DNA of 39,985 nt from an uncultured Clostridia bacterium (GCA_946414315.1 CAMKNZ010000018.1:1-39985); one strand, 5' to 3'. Counted from the stretch's first letter, positions 6,716 through 15,583 are shown. Numbers and translations are program-made. The notes: generated from the letters alone by a model not told the origin.

Positions 6716-8145
6716 GCCTTTTCCAACGTAAATCGGAATGCTGCCCCGCTGTCCGTGTCCAGCAGCCTGATTGTCTGCCCGTGCATCTCCATAATGCGTT
6801 TGCAGATGCTCAATCCCAGGCCGGTTCCCTTTCCGGCCGTATGCGCCCGGTCCGCCGTAAAGAACCGGTCAAAGATCTTCTCCCGGTCTTCCGACACGAT
6901 GCCGCAGCCGCTGTCCCGCACCGTAATCTCTGCGATCCCGTCTTTAGACGCGGATTCCAGCGTAATTGTTCCGCCTTCCGGCGTAAACTTGATCGCGTTG
7001 TCCAGCAGGTTCACCACCACCTGCTCAATGCGGTCGCTGTCCGCCCGCACCGGGCAGCTGTCTTCTTCAAACTCGCAGCTGACGTCGATCTTTTTCGTTT
7101 CCAGGTCATTCATCCGGACGATCACCGCCCGCCTCAGCATCTCGTTCACATCGAAGACCGACATCTCCGGCTTTGCGTCATCCCGTTCCAGCCGGCTCAG
7201 TGCCAGCAGATCGTCGATCAGCCCGCTCAGCCGCTTGCTCTCGTCCGCCACCAGCCGCAAATATTTCGGCTGGTCCTCTTCGGGAATCACCCCGTCCGCC
7301 ATGCCTTCTGCAAATCCGCGGATGCTTGTGATCGGGCTACGCAGTTCGTGGCTCACGTTCGCCACAAACTCCCGGCGTCCGGTTTCCACGCCCTGCAGCT
7401 TCCGGGTCATCGTGTTGAACGCCCCGCTCAGCTCCCGCAGTTCCGGGTCGCCCTGTTTCTCGTTTACCTGTACGGTAAAATCGCCTTCCGCAATCGTCGC
7501 CGCAGCCGTCTCCAGCTCCCTCAGCGGCTTCATCCGCCGCCGCACAAACAGGAACACCACCACGCCGCTCAGCACCAGCATGATCGCTGCCAGCGCCACA
7601 ACCCGCCACAGGATCTCGCCGAGTCCGCTTTCGATCTTCTGGGCCCGCGTCCGGATGAACACCGCGCCTGTCGCCTTGTTGCCCACGGTATATGGAACGC
7701 CTACCGTAAAGGTCGGGTCTTCTCCGCCTTCGGACCGCATCCGGATCGTCTCGCCCGCCAGGATCCGCCGGAACGCGTTTGTGATCTCTTCGCTGTTCAG
7801 GCTCTCCATGAATTCGGTATCGTCAATGTCCAGCGCCTGGTCGTATACCATGCTGTTTCCGTTCTGGTCCATCACGATGATGAACGCGTCGAATTCCTCG
7901 CTCACCCTGGCGGACATCCGGTTCAGGTAGGTCCGCGTCGCGCTGTCCCGGTCCCGGATGGTATCCATCAGATTGTCGCCGCTCAGGTTTCCCGCCAGGT
8001 AGGCGATCTCCTCGGCCTGGGAGTTCAGATAGTCCAGTCTCGCGTCGATTTGCTGGTTCCGCAGCGTCAGCCACCAGACTGCGGACAGACAGACCGTGGT
8101 CAGCAGGATGATCGCCAGCACCACCGCCATGATCCGCGCAAACAT
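6712..8145 (-). CDS. Membrane sensor histidine kinase
   Basis: The 477-residue protein has a first membrane segment at about 5-28, an extracellular sensor region (about 30-180), a second membrane segment at 182-201, a HAMP linker (202-255), a HisKA domain with the phospho-acceptor H266 in VSHELRSP, and an ATPase domain with N-box VVNLLDNAIKF (N379, N383), G1 DSGCGI at 411-416 and G2 GKGTGLGLS at 438-446. It starts 11 bp after the response regulator stop, so the two form a pair. The sensor domain resembles double-Cache/PAS-like modules of PhoR/WalK-type kinases, but the signal is unknown. ATG at 8145 follows GAGGTGAGGAT. Confidence 0.92.
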   Translation of the reverse strand: MFARIMAVVLAIILLTTVCLSAVWWLTLRNQQIDARLDYLNSQAEEIAYLAGNLSGDNLMDTIRDRDSATRTYLNRMSARVSEEFDAFIIVMDQNGNSMVYDQALDIDDTEFMESLNSEEITNAFRRILAGETIRMRSEGGEDPTFTVGVPYTVGNKATGAVFIRTRAQKIESGLGEILWRVVALAAIMLVLSGVVVFLFVRRRMKPLRELETAAATIAEGDFTVQVNEKQGDPELRELSGAFNTMTRKLQGVETGRREFVANVSHELRSPITSIRGFAEGMADGVIPEEDQPKYLRLVADESKRLSGLIDDLLALSRLERDDAKPEMSVFDVNEMLRRAVIVRMNDLETKKIDVSCEFEEDSCPVRADSDRIEQVVVNLLDNAIKFTPEGGTITLESASKDGIAEITVRDSGCGIVSEDREKIFDRFFTADRAHTAGKGTGLGLSICKRIMEMHGQTIRLLDTDSGAAFRFTLEKA

Positions 8146-8156
8146 ATCCTCACCTC

Positions 8157-8852
8157 TTACCGATCAGTCGCAAACTTATACCCGATTCCGCGGACGGTAT
8201 ACAATGACCATCCGTACTTCTCGCTGTCCACCAGTTTCTCTCTCAGCCGTTTAATATGGACGTCCACCGTCCGGCTGTCGCCGAAGAACTCAAACCCCCA
8301 CACCTGGTTCAGCAGCTGCTCCCGCGTGAACACCTGGTTCGGATGGGATGCCAGGAAATACAACACTTCCAGTTCCTTCGGCGGCATCTCCAGCCGCTTC
8401 CCGTCATAGTGCACGTCGTATTCCTTCAGGCTTACCGTCAGTCCGGGGAAACTCAGGTCTCCCGCCTGTTCTTCCTCACTGCCGCGGGCCCGGCGGAGCA
8501 CCGCCTTCACCCGGGCCACCATTTCTTTTCCGTCAAAGGGCTTCACGATATAATCGTCCGCCCCCAGCTCCAGGCACAGCACCTTATCAAAGGTCTCGCC
8601 CTTTGCCGTGACCATGATCACCGGGATCTCGCTGCTCTTCCGGATCGTCTTCAGCACTTCGTACCCGTCCGCGCCCGGCAGCATCACGTCCAGCAGCACC
8701 ATGTCCGGCGGAAGCTTGCGGAACGCGTCGATCGCGTCGTTCCCGTCCGCGGCCACCCGCACCTCGTATCCTTCCTTCTCCAGATACAGCTGCTCCAGCC
8801 TGCTGATATTCGGATCATCATCCACAACCAGGATATTGGGTTTATCCTTCAC
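8157..8852 (-). CDS. OmpR/PhoB-family response regulator
   Basis: The 231-residue protein has a receiver domain with acidic pocket D11-D12, phospho-acceptor D55 in LLDVMLPG, T82 in VMVTAKG and K104 in IVKPFDG, followed by a winged-helix DNA-binding domain ending in TVRGIGYKF. This is the OmpR/PhoB layout of Gram-positive regulators. The start is GTG at 8852 with GGAGG seven bases before it. It lies 11 bp after mutS2 and 11 bp before its partner kinase, so the pair is probably transcribed with mutS2, the U32 peptidase and zapA. Confidence 0.93.
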   Translation of the reverse strand: MKDKPNILVVDDDPNISRLEQLYLEKEGYEVRVAADGNDAIDAFRKLPPDMVLLDVMLPGADGYEVLKTIRKSSEIPVIMVTAKGETFDKVLCLELGADDYIVKPFDGKEMVARVKAVLRRARGSEEEQAGDLSFPGLTVSLKEYDVHYDGKRLEMPPKELEVLYFLASHPNQVFTREQLLNQVWGFEFFGDSRTVDVHIKRLREKLVDSEKYGWSLYTVRGIGYKFATDR

Positions 8853-8863
8853 CGTGTTTCCTC

Positions 8864-11221
8864 CTATTTAAGGGTGACCACCGTCACGCCGTCTTCGCCT
8901 TCTCCGTACATCCCGCGCCGGAATCCCTTCACATGCTTATTCTTCCTCAGATCCTGCTGGATCCCTGCCCTCAGGATCCCCGTGCCCTTGCCGTGAATGA
9001 TATACACCTCGTTCAGCCCGGCCAGCACCGCCTCGTCCAGATACAGGCTTACCGCGTCTAGCGCTTCTTCCAGGTTCATCCCGCGCACGTCGCACTCGCT
9101 CTTCACCGTCCGGGTCATCATCCCGGTCTTCGCCTTCACGGTGGTCTTTGCCTTCTCCGGCTCCTGCCGCATCAGCCGCAGCTGGCTCAGCGGCGCCTTG
9201 AACTTCATCATCCCGGCCTGCAGCTGCACCTCGCCCTTTTCATCCGGCGGGGCCAGCACCGTGCCTTCCGCACCAAGGGTCAGGATCTTCACCTTGTCCC
9301 CGGCTTTCACGGTCTCCGGTGCTTCGCCGCTCTCCGGTGCCGGTTGTCTCAGGCCTTCCGCCAGCGCGTCGCTTTCCTTGTCCAGCCGCCGGCGCAGTTC
9401 GTTCACATCGCCGTCGGCGGCGTTCTTCTTCATCTTCTTCAGCTCGGCGATCACGCTTTCGCTCTCCCGCCGCGCCTGGTCCACAATATGTTTCGCGTCT
9501 TCCCGGGCTTTACGCAGCTGTTCAGTGCGCTTCTGCTCCATCTCTTTGCGGAGCTGTTCCGCTTCGTTCCGCAGGCGAACCGTTTCCCGGCTGGCTTCCT
9601 CGGCCAGCTGTCGTTCCTTCTCCGCAACCTGCCGGTGGTATTCCGCGTTGGCGATCACGTCTTCAAATCGGATCGCGTTCCCGCTCAGCAGCTTCCTCGC
9701 CGCGTCGATCAGGTTCTCCGGCAGACCCAGCCGCCGGCTGATCTCAAAGGCGTTGCTCTTTCCCGGCACTCCGATGCTCAGCCGGTAGGTCGGCCGCAGG
9801 GTTTCCACGTCGAATTCCACACTGGCGTTCTCCACACCTTTGGTCGTCAGGGCAAAAGCCTTCAGCTCGCTGTAATGGGTCGTTGCCAGCGTCCTCACGC
9901 CGATGTGCTGCAGCCTGGTCAGGATACTCTGGGCCAGCGCCGCGCCCTCCGTCGGGTCAGTGCCCGCGCCCAGTTCGTCAAACAGCACCAGGTCCCGCGG
10001 CGTCACCTCGTGCATGATCTCCACGATGTTCGTCATATGGCCGCTGAACGTACTCAGGCTCTGCTCAATGCTCTGTTCGTCACCGATGTCAGCAAACACC
10101 TGCTCGAACACCGCCAGCTCCGTTCCCAGGTCCGCCGGCACCTGCAGGCCCGCCTGGGCCATCAGGGTAAAGAGGCCTACCGTCTTCAGCGTCACGGTTT
10201 TGCCGCCCGTATTCGGCCCGGTAATCACCAGCGTGGTGAACATATCCTTCTCTCCGAGCCAGATAGTGGAAGGCACAACCTTCTCCGGATCGATCAGCGG
10301 ATGCCGTCCCCGGATAATCTTCAGCCGGCCTTCGTTGTTCAGCTTCGGGCTTACGCATACAAACCGCCGGCTCAGCAGGCCTTTGGCAAAGATAAAGTCC
10401 AGTTCCGCCAGCAGTTCTTCCGTCTCCGTCATGCTCGCCGCATACGGCGCCACCTCGGCGCTCAGCGCCGCCAGGATCCGCTCGATCTCCTGCTGCTCCT
10501 TCAGTTCCCACTGTTTCAGCTCGTTGCCCATTTCCACGGCAGCCATGGGTTCGATGAACAGGGTTGCGCCGCTGGAGCTCTGGTCGTGCACGATGCCCGG
10601 CACGCTGCCCCGGAATTCCGCCTTCACCGGCAGCACATACCGGTTGTTCCTCACCGTGACAATCGGATCCTGCAGCGCCTTCTGCAGCGTCGCGGAGTGG
10701 ATCATCTGGTTCAGCTTGTCCCGGATCCGGTCCTGGGCCCCGCGCAGGTGCCGCCGGATATTCATCAGCTCGCTGCTTGCCCGGTCGGCGATTTCGTCCT
10801 CGCTGATGATCGCGTCCGTAATGTCTTTTTCAATGTTTCGGGCCACAAACAGGCCCTGGGCCTTGGCTTTCAGGATTGGCGTGTTTTCCCGGTCCGTGAC
10901 CAGCGCGTCCTGCGCCGCCCGGCTGGCCCGCAGCAGTTCCGCCACGTTCAGCAGCATCCCCGCGCTCAGGCTTCCGCCTTTCGCGCAGATCGCCAGTGCC
11001 GGCCGGATATCCGGAAACGCGACCATCGGATGCCCGCCGCTGTACTGCAGAATCACCGCCGCTTCTTCCGTCTCCGCCTGCAGCGCCTGTACCGTCGCCA
11101 GGTCGTCGCTGGGTTCCAGCGTTCGGCACTTCTCCGCCCCCGCTTCCGTCAGCGCGCCCTCGGCCATCATCTCGCGGATCCTGGTAAACTCCAGCACCCG
11201 CAGGGTTCTTTCTTTCATCAT
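8864..11221 (-). CDS. mutS2: MutS2 endonuclease-type MutS homolog
   Basis: The 785-residue protein has the MutS core and ATPase domain with GPNTGGKT at 335-342, a signature region with DELGAGTDPTEGAAL, a long coiled coil (about 515-640), and a C-terminal Smr nuclease domain (about 711-785) with HGKGTGILR. The usual Smr LDLRG motif is here CDVRG. MutS2 acts in suppression of recombination or in the rescue of collided ribosomes, depending on the species studied; which applies here is unknown. It lacks the mismatch-binding domain of MutS. Two ATG codons open the gene; 11221 is used, with AAGGAACG before it. It follows the U32 peptidase by 30 bp. Confidence 0.95.
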   Translation of the reverse strand: MMKERTLRVLEFTRIREMMAEGALTEAGAEKCRTLEPSDDLATVQALQAETEEAAVILQYSGGHPMVAFPDIRPALAICAKGGSLSAGMLLNVAELLRASRAAQDALVTDRENTPILKAKAQGLFVARNIEKDITDAIISEDEIADRASSELMNIRRHLRGAQDRIRDKLNQMIHSATLQKALQDPIVTVRNNRYVLPVKAEFRGSVPGIVHDQSSSGATLFIEPMAAVEMGNELKQWELKEQQEIERILAALSAEVAPYAASMTETEELLAELDFIFAKGLLSRRFVCVSPKLNNEGRLKIIRGRHPLIDPEKVVPSTIWLGEKDMFTTLVITGPNTGGKTVTLKTVGLFTLMAQAGLQVPADLGTELAVFEQVFADIGDEQSIEQSLSTFSGHMTNIVEIMHEVTPRDLVLFDELGAGTDPTEGAALAQSILTRLQHIGVRTLATTHYSELKAFALTTKGVENASVEFDVETLRPTYRLSIGVPGKSNAFEISRRLGLPENLIDAARKLLSGNAIRFEDVIANAEYHRQVAEKERQLAEEASRETVRLRNEAEQLRKEMEQKRTEQLRKAREDAKHIVDQARRESESVIAELKKMKKNAADGDVNELRRRLDKESDALAEGLRQPAPESGEAPETVKAGDKVKILTLGAEGTVLAPPDEKGEVQLQAGMMKFKAPLSQLRLMRQEPEKAKTTVKAKTGMMTRTVKSECDVRGMNLEEALDAVSLYLDEAVLAGLNEVYIIHGKGTGILRAGIQQDLRKNKHVKGFRRGMYGEGEDGVTVVTLK

Positions 11222-11251
11222 AACAATCGTTCCTTAATTCAGGTTAAAATA

Positions 11252-13660
11252 TCACTCCACCGGTCTCTTCCAGTGTCCCGTTGTCGTTTCTCCCCCGGTT
11301 TTTCTGCCTTCCTTAAATGCTTCCAGCACCGCCTTGGTTTCATCCCGGTCCTCTGTGGTCAGGATCACCGCTTTTATGTCTGATCCTTTGTCCAAGTTGT
11401 CCGTCGGGAACGCGTTCATCAGCTGTACCATGCAGCCTTCCGGCAGCCGCTGCCGCAGCAGCGGGAACCGGTATCCCTTCCGGTCTTCCAGTGCCTGCCC
11501 CGCCAGCGCGTCCGGGGATCCTTCGTCACACATCCGGCAGTCCTTATGTCCCTTCGCCAGTCCCAGCGCCGTCCTTGCCGGGCAGTGATGCAGCAGCATC
11601 AGCCGCGTTCTGCCGTAGACCACCGTCACGATCGGTTCCCCGCCTGCCAGCAGTTCCTTCAGCTCTGCCCCGGTCAGTTCCGGCGACGCGGTCACAAACG
11701 CGCAGCCCTCTTCCAGCAGCAGCCCTGCCGCCTGCCGGTTCATCACCGGAATCGCGGGCCCGGCGCCGTAGACTGCCGGCCAGTCGATTCCCAGCTGTCC
11801 CACCGATCCCAGCACGATCCCGCCCAGCAGCGCTTTATTCGTACTTGCCCAGCGCCGCAGGCCCTGCAGGGTTTCTTCCTCACACACATCCGGCAGCTTC
11901 AGCCAATCCCCCGGCTGCATGTCCGCCTTCAGCGTATCCAGCGCTTCTTTCCGGTAATCCTCCGGCTCCCAGGCAATCCGCAGCCCGGCTTTTCGCGCCG
12001 CCTCCGCCTGCTCCTTTGTCCTCACATACGCCTGCGGGGGAATAATATCGAACCCTTTGGGAATCGCGCCCTTTAATTCTGAATTATGAATTGTTGAGCA
12101 ACTGTCCAAATCTCTGATTTGGGTAACAGTTGCCACCTTACAGCCGTCAAAATTCTGAACAGGACTTTGGTAACGGCGATCAGGAAATTCTGAATTGGCT
12201 TGTTCAAATTCGCTTATGCGCTTTTGCGCCAACTGTTCCAGCGCCTCCCGCCGGATGGCGTTCACCGCGCTCACCGGCACGAACGCGCCTTCCGTCTCCG
12301 CTCTGACGTCCCGTGCGGTGAATACCGTCTCCCCGGTCTTTGCCAGGTTCCGGATCAGTTCTTCCGCCGTAGCCGCCCGGGTCTTCGCCGCGCTCACGGT
12401 CTCTCCGGTCACCGTCACGGTGCTCTCGCCGTCCGTTGCGGTCAGCGTCAGCGCTTCGCCCGGCATCGCCCGCAGATACAGGTCCGCCGGCACTGTTCGG
12501 CCTTTTTTCGCGGCTGCCGCGGCGATCTGCGCCGCGTCCGTCAGCCGGTATACGTCGTATCCGGGTTTCACTTTCGCGTCAGGCCGGATCCGCAGCGTCG
12601 CCGTTCCGCCGGCTGCCGTGTCCGGTCCGGCGTACACCAGGCCGGCCTCGTCTTTTCCTCCGCGCAGGGCCAGTCCGTCCCCGTTCCGCAGGTCCTTTTC
12701 CAGCCTGACCCGCGCCAGTTTTCCGTCCGCGCTCTCCACCTTTCCGATCCGGATCCCCTGGTGGTTCACCGCCCCGGGAAAGATCACACCCGCGTCTTCG
12801 CAGCCCAGTACGTATCCCTTCATAAAGCCGCCCCGGTTGAAGATCTGGAGCAGCCCCTCTTTTTCCTTCTCGTCCGCTTTCTCAAAGGCTCCCCGGTCCA
12901 GGCTGTCCAGCCCTTTCCGGTAGCTTTCCGTTACCACGGAAACATATTCTGGCCGCTTCAGCCGGCCTTCCAGCTTCACGCTGGCGACGCCCGCCTCCTG
13001 CAGCTTCGGCAGTTCGTCCCGCAGGCACACGTCCCGGGGGCTCAGCCACGCGCCCCATTGGCCGCGGTAGCTGTATTCCATCCGGCAGGGCTGGGCGCAC
13101 CGTCCCCGGTTTCCGCTCCGTTCCCCGACCATGCTGGAAAACAGGCACAGCCCGCTCACCGCCACGCACTGGGCGCCGTGGCCGAATACCTCGATCTCGA
13201 TCCCCGCCTCCGCGCATTTTCGGATCTCGTCCAGGCTGCATTCCCGCGCCAGCACGGCCCGGGTGATCCCCTGCTTTTTGCACCAGCTCACGCCGGTCCG
13301 GTTGTGGATGGCCATCTGGGTGCTGGCGTGCACCGCCAGCTCCGGAAACTGCTCCCGGATGATCTTCAGCACGCCCAGGTCCTGCACCAGCACCGCGTCC
13401 GCATGCAGGTCCCGCAGCAGCCGCAGCACCTCCGTCACGGCTTCCAGTTCCCCGTCCTTCACCAGTGTGTTCACTGTCACGTGAACCCGCATATGCCTCA
13501 GGTGGGCATACCGGATGGCTTCCTCCAGCTCCTGCCGGTCAAAGTTGCCGGCTCCCGCGCGCGCGCTGAAAGCGGCATACCCGAGGTATACCGCGTCTGC
13601 GCCGGCCGCGTCGGCCCGCTCCAATGCCTCCCGGTTTCCCGCCGGAGCCAGGTTCTCCAT
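11252..13660 (-). CDS. U32-family peptidase-like protein (RlhA/TrhP-related), with an in-frame repeat insertion
   Basis: The 802-residue protein starts with the U32 fold (LAPAGNREALERADAAGAD, residues 4-22) and has the cysteine set C165, C172, C188 and C192 in the GERSGNRGRCAQPCR region. Relatives are the tRNA/rRNA hydroxylation proteins TrhP and RlhA, which bind an Fe-S cluster, so an RNA modification role is more likely than proteolysis. The C-terminal half carries a DUF3656-like collagenase-associated region. Residues about 493-523 are encoded by a copy of a non-coding repeat also found at 33623-33709; the frame stays open. ATG at 13660 follows AAAGGAGTAAGAG at the zapA stop. The gene lies between zapA and mutS2. 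Confidence 0.85.
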   Translation of the reverse strand: MENLAPAGNREALERADAAGADAVYLGYAAFSARAGAGNFDRQELEEAIRYAHLRHMRVHVTVNTLVKDGELEAVTEVLRLLRDLHADAVLVQDLGVLKIIREQFPELAVHASTQMAIHNRTGVSWCKKQGITRAVLARECSLDEIRKCAEAGIEIEVFGHGAQCVAVSGLCLFSSMVGERSGNRGRCAQPCRMEYSYRGQWGAWLSPRDVCLRDELPKLQEAGVASVKLEGRLKRPEYVSVVTESYRKGLDSLDRGAFEKADEKEKEGLLQIFNRGGFMKGYVLGCEDAGVIFPGAVNHQGIRIGKVESADGKLARVRLEKDLRNGDGLALRGGKDEAGLVYAGPDTAAGGTATLRIRPDAKVKPGYDVYRLTDAAQIAAAAAKKGRTVPADLYLRAMPGEALTLTATDGESTVTVTGETVSAAKTRAATAEELIRNLAKTGETVFTARDVRAETEGAFVPVSAVNAIRREALEQLAQKRISEFEQANSEFPDRRYQSPVQNFDGCKVATVTQIRDLDSCSTIHNSELKGAIPKGFDIIPPQAYVRTKEQAEAARKAGLRIAWEPEDYRKEALDTLKADMQPGDWLKLPDVCEEETLQGLRRWASTNKALLGGIVLGSVGQLGIDWPAVYGAGPAIPVMNRQAAGLLLEEGCAFVTASPELTGAELKELLAGGEPIVTVVYGRTRLMLLHHCPARTALGLAKGHKDCRMCDEGSPDALAGQALEDRKGYRFPLLRQRLPEGCMVQLMNAFPTDNLDKGSDIKAVILTTEDRDETKAVLEAFKEGRKTGGETTTGHWKRPVE
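12094..12181. repeat. Repeat A, copy 1: double hairpin inside the U32 gene
   Basis: An 88-bp stretch shares a near-perfect match with 33623-33709: TTGAGCAACTGTCC through to GTAACRGCGATC. It has two hairpins. In the first CAACTGT pairs with ACAGTTG and CCAAAT with ATTTGG across a CTCTG loop, with a GTA bulge on the right arm. The second has GTCAAAAT paired imperfectly with the ACTTTGG side, again followed by GTAAC. It is flanked on both sides by the short AT-rich string AATTCTGAATT. It is coding in the minus frame. Confidence 0.85.
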
Positions 13661-13663
13661 CTC

Positions 13664-13933
13664 TTACTCCTTTATCGCCTTACTCGTTCTGGCCAGCTGC
13701 TCCATCTGGCGCCGAAGCAGCGTGTTCTCATCCTGCGCCTTCAGCAGGTCCTCCGCCAGGTTAAAGCACGTCAGCACCGCCGCCTGCCCGGACGGCAGGT
13801 TGGTCACCGTCGCCGTCTCGTTCAGCTTCCGGTCCACAAACGCCGCCACCCGTTTCACAAACTCCGGCGAATCGCCGGAAACCAGCGTATAGTTCTTTCC
13901 CGCCACCGTCACGGTGATCTTCTGCTTTTCCAT
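13664..13933 (-). CDS. zapA: Cell division protein ZapA
   Basis: The 89-residue protein begins with the ZapA strand KITVTVAGKNYTLVSGDSP and continues as a helical FVKRVAAFVDRKLNE and a coiled coil to the C-terminus, the usual ZapA layout and length. ZapA binds FtsZ and bundles its filaments at the division ring. The ATG at 13933 follows AAGGAGAGAT. It heads the run zapA-U32-mutS2 as in many Clostridia. A strong terminator ends only 20 bp before its start, so its expression depends on read-through from the cyclophilin gene or on a promoter inside that gene. Confidence 0.93.
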   Translation of the reverse strand: MEKQKITVTVAGKNYTLVSGDSPEFVKRVAAFVDRKLNETATVTNLPSGQAAVLTCFNLAEDLLKAQDENTLLRRQMEQLARTSKAIKE

Positions 13934-13953
13934 CTTTTATCTCTCCTTGCGCT

Positions 13954-13987
13954 AAAAAGCGCAGAAAGGGACTCGCCCTTTCCGCGC
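13954..13987 (-). terminator. Rho-independent terminator after the cyclophilin gene
   Basis: On the minus strand GCGCGGAAAGGG pairs with CCCTTTCTGCGC over a CGAGT loop (one G-U pair), followed by TTTTT. It lies between the cyclophilin stop at 14002 and the zapA start at 13933. Confidence 0.9.
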
Positions 13988-14001
13988 CGTTGGGAACAAA
14001 C

Positions 14002-14520
14002 TCAGATCTGCTCGAAGGGATAGACCTGTCCGAATGTTTCCACCCGGATCGAAGCCATCACCTGGGGCTCAAGCGGTTTGTCGGAAGCGTCCCGCTTCGT
14101 CTTCACAACGTCCTCCGCGACGTCCATGCCCTCCAGCACCTTGCCGAAGGCGGCATACTGGCCGTCCAGGTGCGGGCTGTCGCTGGTCATGATGAAGAAC
14201 TGGCTTCCCGCGGAATCGGGCATCATGCTGCGGGCCATGCTCAGCACACCGTAGGTGTGCTTCAGGGGGTTGTTCACACCGTTCCGGGAGAACTCGCCCT
14301 TGATGCAGTATCCCGGACCGCCGATGCCGATACCCTTGGGATCGCCGCCCTGGATCATGAAGCCCGGAATCACCCGGTGGAACGTCAGCCCGTCATAGAA
14401 GCCGCTGTTCGCCAGCGCGATAAAGTTGCCAACCGAATTCGGCGCGAATTCCGGATACAGCTCGCCTTTCATCTCGCGTCCGTCGCTCATCGTAATCGTA
14501 AACACAGGATTCTGTGCCAT
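14002..14520 (-). CDS. Cyclophilin-type peptidyl-prolyl cis-trans isomerase
   Basis: The 172-residue protein catalyses cis-trans isomerization of proline peptide bonds. The cyclophilin core has FHRVIPGFMIQGGDP with the catalytic arginine, and GSQFFIMTSDSPHLDGQYAAFGKV-type sequence in the active-site loop region. No signal peptide is seen, so it is cytoplasmic. ATG at 14520 is chosen because AAGGAGG lies 11 bases upstream; a longer ORF to 14607 would run through the promoter. The gene has its own promoter (TTGCCA, TATAAT) and its own terminator, so it is a single-gene unit, divergent from the GNAT gene. Confidence 0.95.
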   Translation of the reverse strand: MAQNPVFTITMSDGREMKGELYPEFAPNSVGNFIALANSGFYDGLTFHRVIPGFMIQGGDPKGIGIGGPGYCIKGEFSRNGVNNPLKHTYGVLSMARSMMPDSAGSQFFIMTSDSPHLDGQYAAFGKVLEGMDVAEDVVKTKRDASDKPLEPQVMASIRVETFGQVYPFEQI

Positions 14521-14583
14521 CTTCAGTACCCTCCTTACGGGATCCCGGATCCCTTTTCCGTTCACTTTACGGAAAACACACAT

Positions 14584-14612
14584 ATTATACTTACTTTCCC
14601 CCGTCATGGCAA
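14584..14612 (-). promoter_or_regulatory. Promoter of the cyclophilin gene
   Basis: TTGCCA (14607-14612) and TATAAT (14584-14589) with a 17-bp spacer. The start of transcription would fall about 57 bp before the ATG at 14520. Confidence 0.85.
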
Positions 14613-14616
14613 GTTT

Positions 14617-14645
14617 TTGACATCATGCCCCTCTCCCGCTATAAT
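14617..14645 (+). promoter_or_regulatory. Promoter of the GNAT gene (consensus)
   Basis: TTGACA (14617-14622) and TATAAT (14640-14645) with exactly 17 bp between, a perfect SigA-type match. Its -35 box is separated from the -35 box of the divergent cyclophilin promoter by only 4 bp. The expected start leaves a leader of about 20 nt. Confidence 0.9.
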
Positions 14646-14673
14646 AAGAAGGTTCCTGAAAGGAGTACCCGCT

Positions 14674-15477
14674 ATGAAGATCGTACATCCCACTCAGCCC
14701 GTCAACGGACTGAATCCGGAAGATGTGTTCTACGCCGTCGATGACCTCGGCGCCCAGACCGGTTACGGTTTTATCCTTTATCAGATGCAGCCCGGCCTTT
14801 ATCCGGACTGCCCTGTCAACCTGTATTTTTCCATCGCGGGAGATCCCGCGTCCCGTTATCTGCTCTTCGGCGCCCTGGTAGCCCGCGCGCGCATCCTCCA
14901 GAACGTGAATCCCCAGATGCGCTGCCGTCTCTATACGTCCATCGAACCGACCGATATCCAGATGAAGGATTTTTATGTCCATAACGGTTTCGACTGCAAC
15001 GAGTCGGATGAGATCCTCCAGCTGGCGATTCCCTTCGGGGACGGCCGCATTCCGATGAGCTGCACCGTCGCGCCCACGCCCCTGAACACCTGGGACGAAC
15101 AGAACAGCCTCATCTATCGGCTCCAGATGAACGAGATCACCTTCGTGGATATGAATTACCTCAACTCCCTCCGCCGCATGCCCCACTTCATGACCCTGGG
15201 CCTCTACCGCAACGCGGTGCTCATCGGTGAAGCGATCATGGCCGGCCAGGGAGCCGACTGCGAGCTGGTTGCGATCTATATCGAGCCCGGCAGCCGGAAC
15301 CAGGGCATGGGCAAAGCCCTCCTCCACCGCCTCATGGCGATCATGGCGGCTGAAGGCGTCACCCGGATCACCACGCGCATCATGTCCCGCAGTCTCCCGC
15401 AGCAGCGTCTGGCGGCGGATTTCAACGCCTCCGTTCTGGGCGTCAATATGCTCTTCCCGGGCATGTATCTGAACTGA
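14674..15477 (+). CDS. GNAT-family N-acetyltransferase, two-domain
   Basis: The 267-residue protein has a C-terminal GNAT domain (about 150-267) with the acetyl-CoA loop VAIYIEPGSRNQGMGKALL, matching motif A (V-x-P-x-x-R-x-x-G-x-G). The N-terminal half (1-140) looks like a second, degenerate GNAT-like fold without a clear motif A. It transfers an acetyl group to an unknown amine. ATG at 14674 follows AAAGGAGT. The gene has a consensus promoter and stands alone ahead of secD. No substrate can be named. Confidence 0.85.
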   Translation: MKIVHPTQPVNGLNPEDVFYAVDDLGAQTGYGFILYQMQPGLYPDCPVNLYFSIAGDPASRYLLFGALVARARILQNVNPQMRCRLYTSIEPTDIQMKDFYVHNGFDCNESDEILQLAIPFGDGRIPMSCTVAPTPLNTWDEQNSLIYRLQMNEITFVDMNYLNSLRRMPHFMTLGLYRNAVLIGEAIMAGQGADCELVAIYIEPGSRNQGMGKALLHRLMAIMAAEGVTRITTRIMSRSLPQQRLAADFNASVLGVNMLFPGMYLN

Positions 15478-15518
15478 CCTTTGCCCCGTTCTTTCCCTTG
15501 ATTTTCCTTGAATTTCGC

Positions 15519-15547
15519 TTGACGGAACCCCGTCAGGCGATTATAAT
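15519..15547 (+). promoter_or_regulatory. Promoter of secD-secF
   Basis: TTGACG (15519-15524) and TATAAT (15542-15547) are separated by 17 bp, 37 bp before the secD ATG. The first part of the spacer holds a small GACGG/CCGTC inverted repeat. Confidence 0.85.
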
Positions 15548-15583
15548 ATCTTCATCTGTGTTTCGAAGGAGGAAACGATCGTC

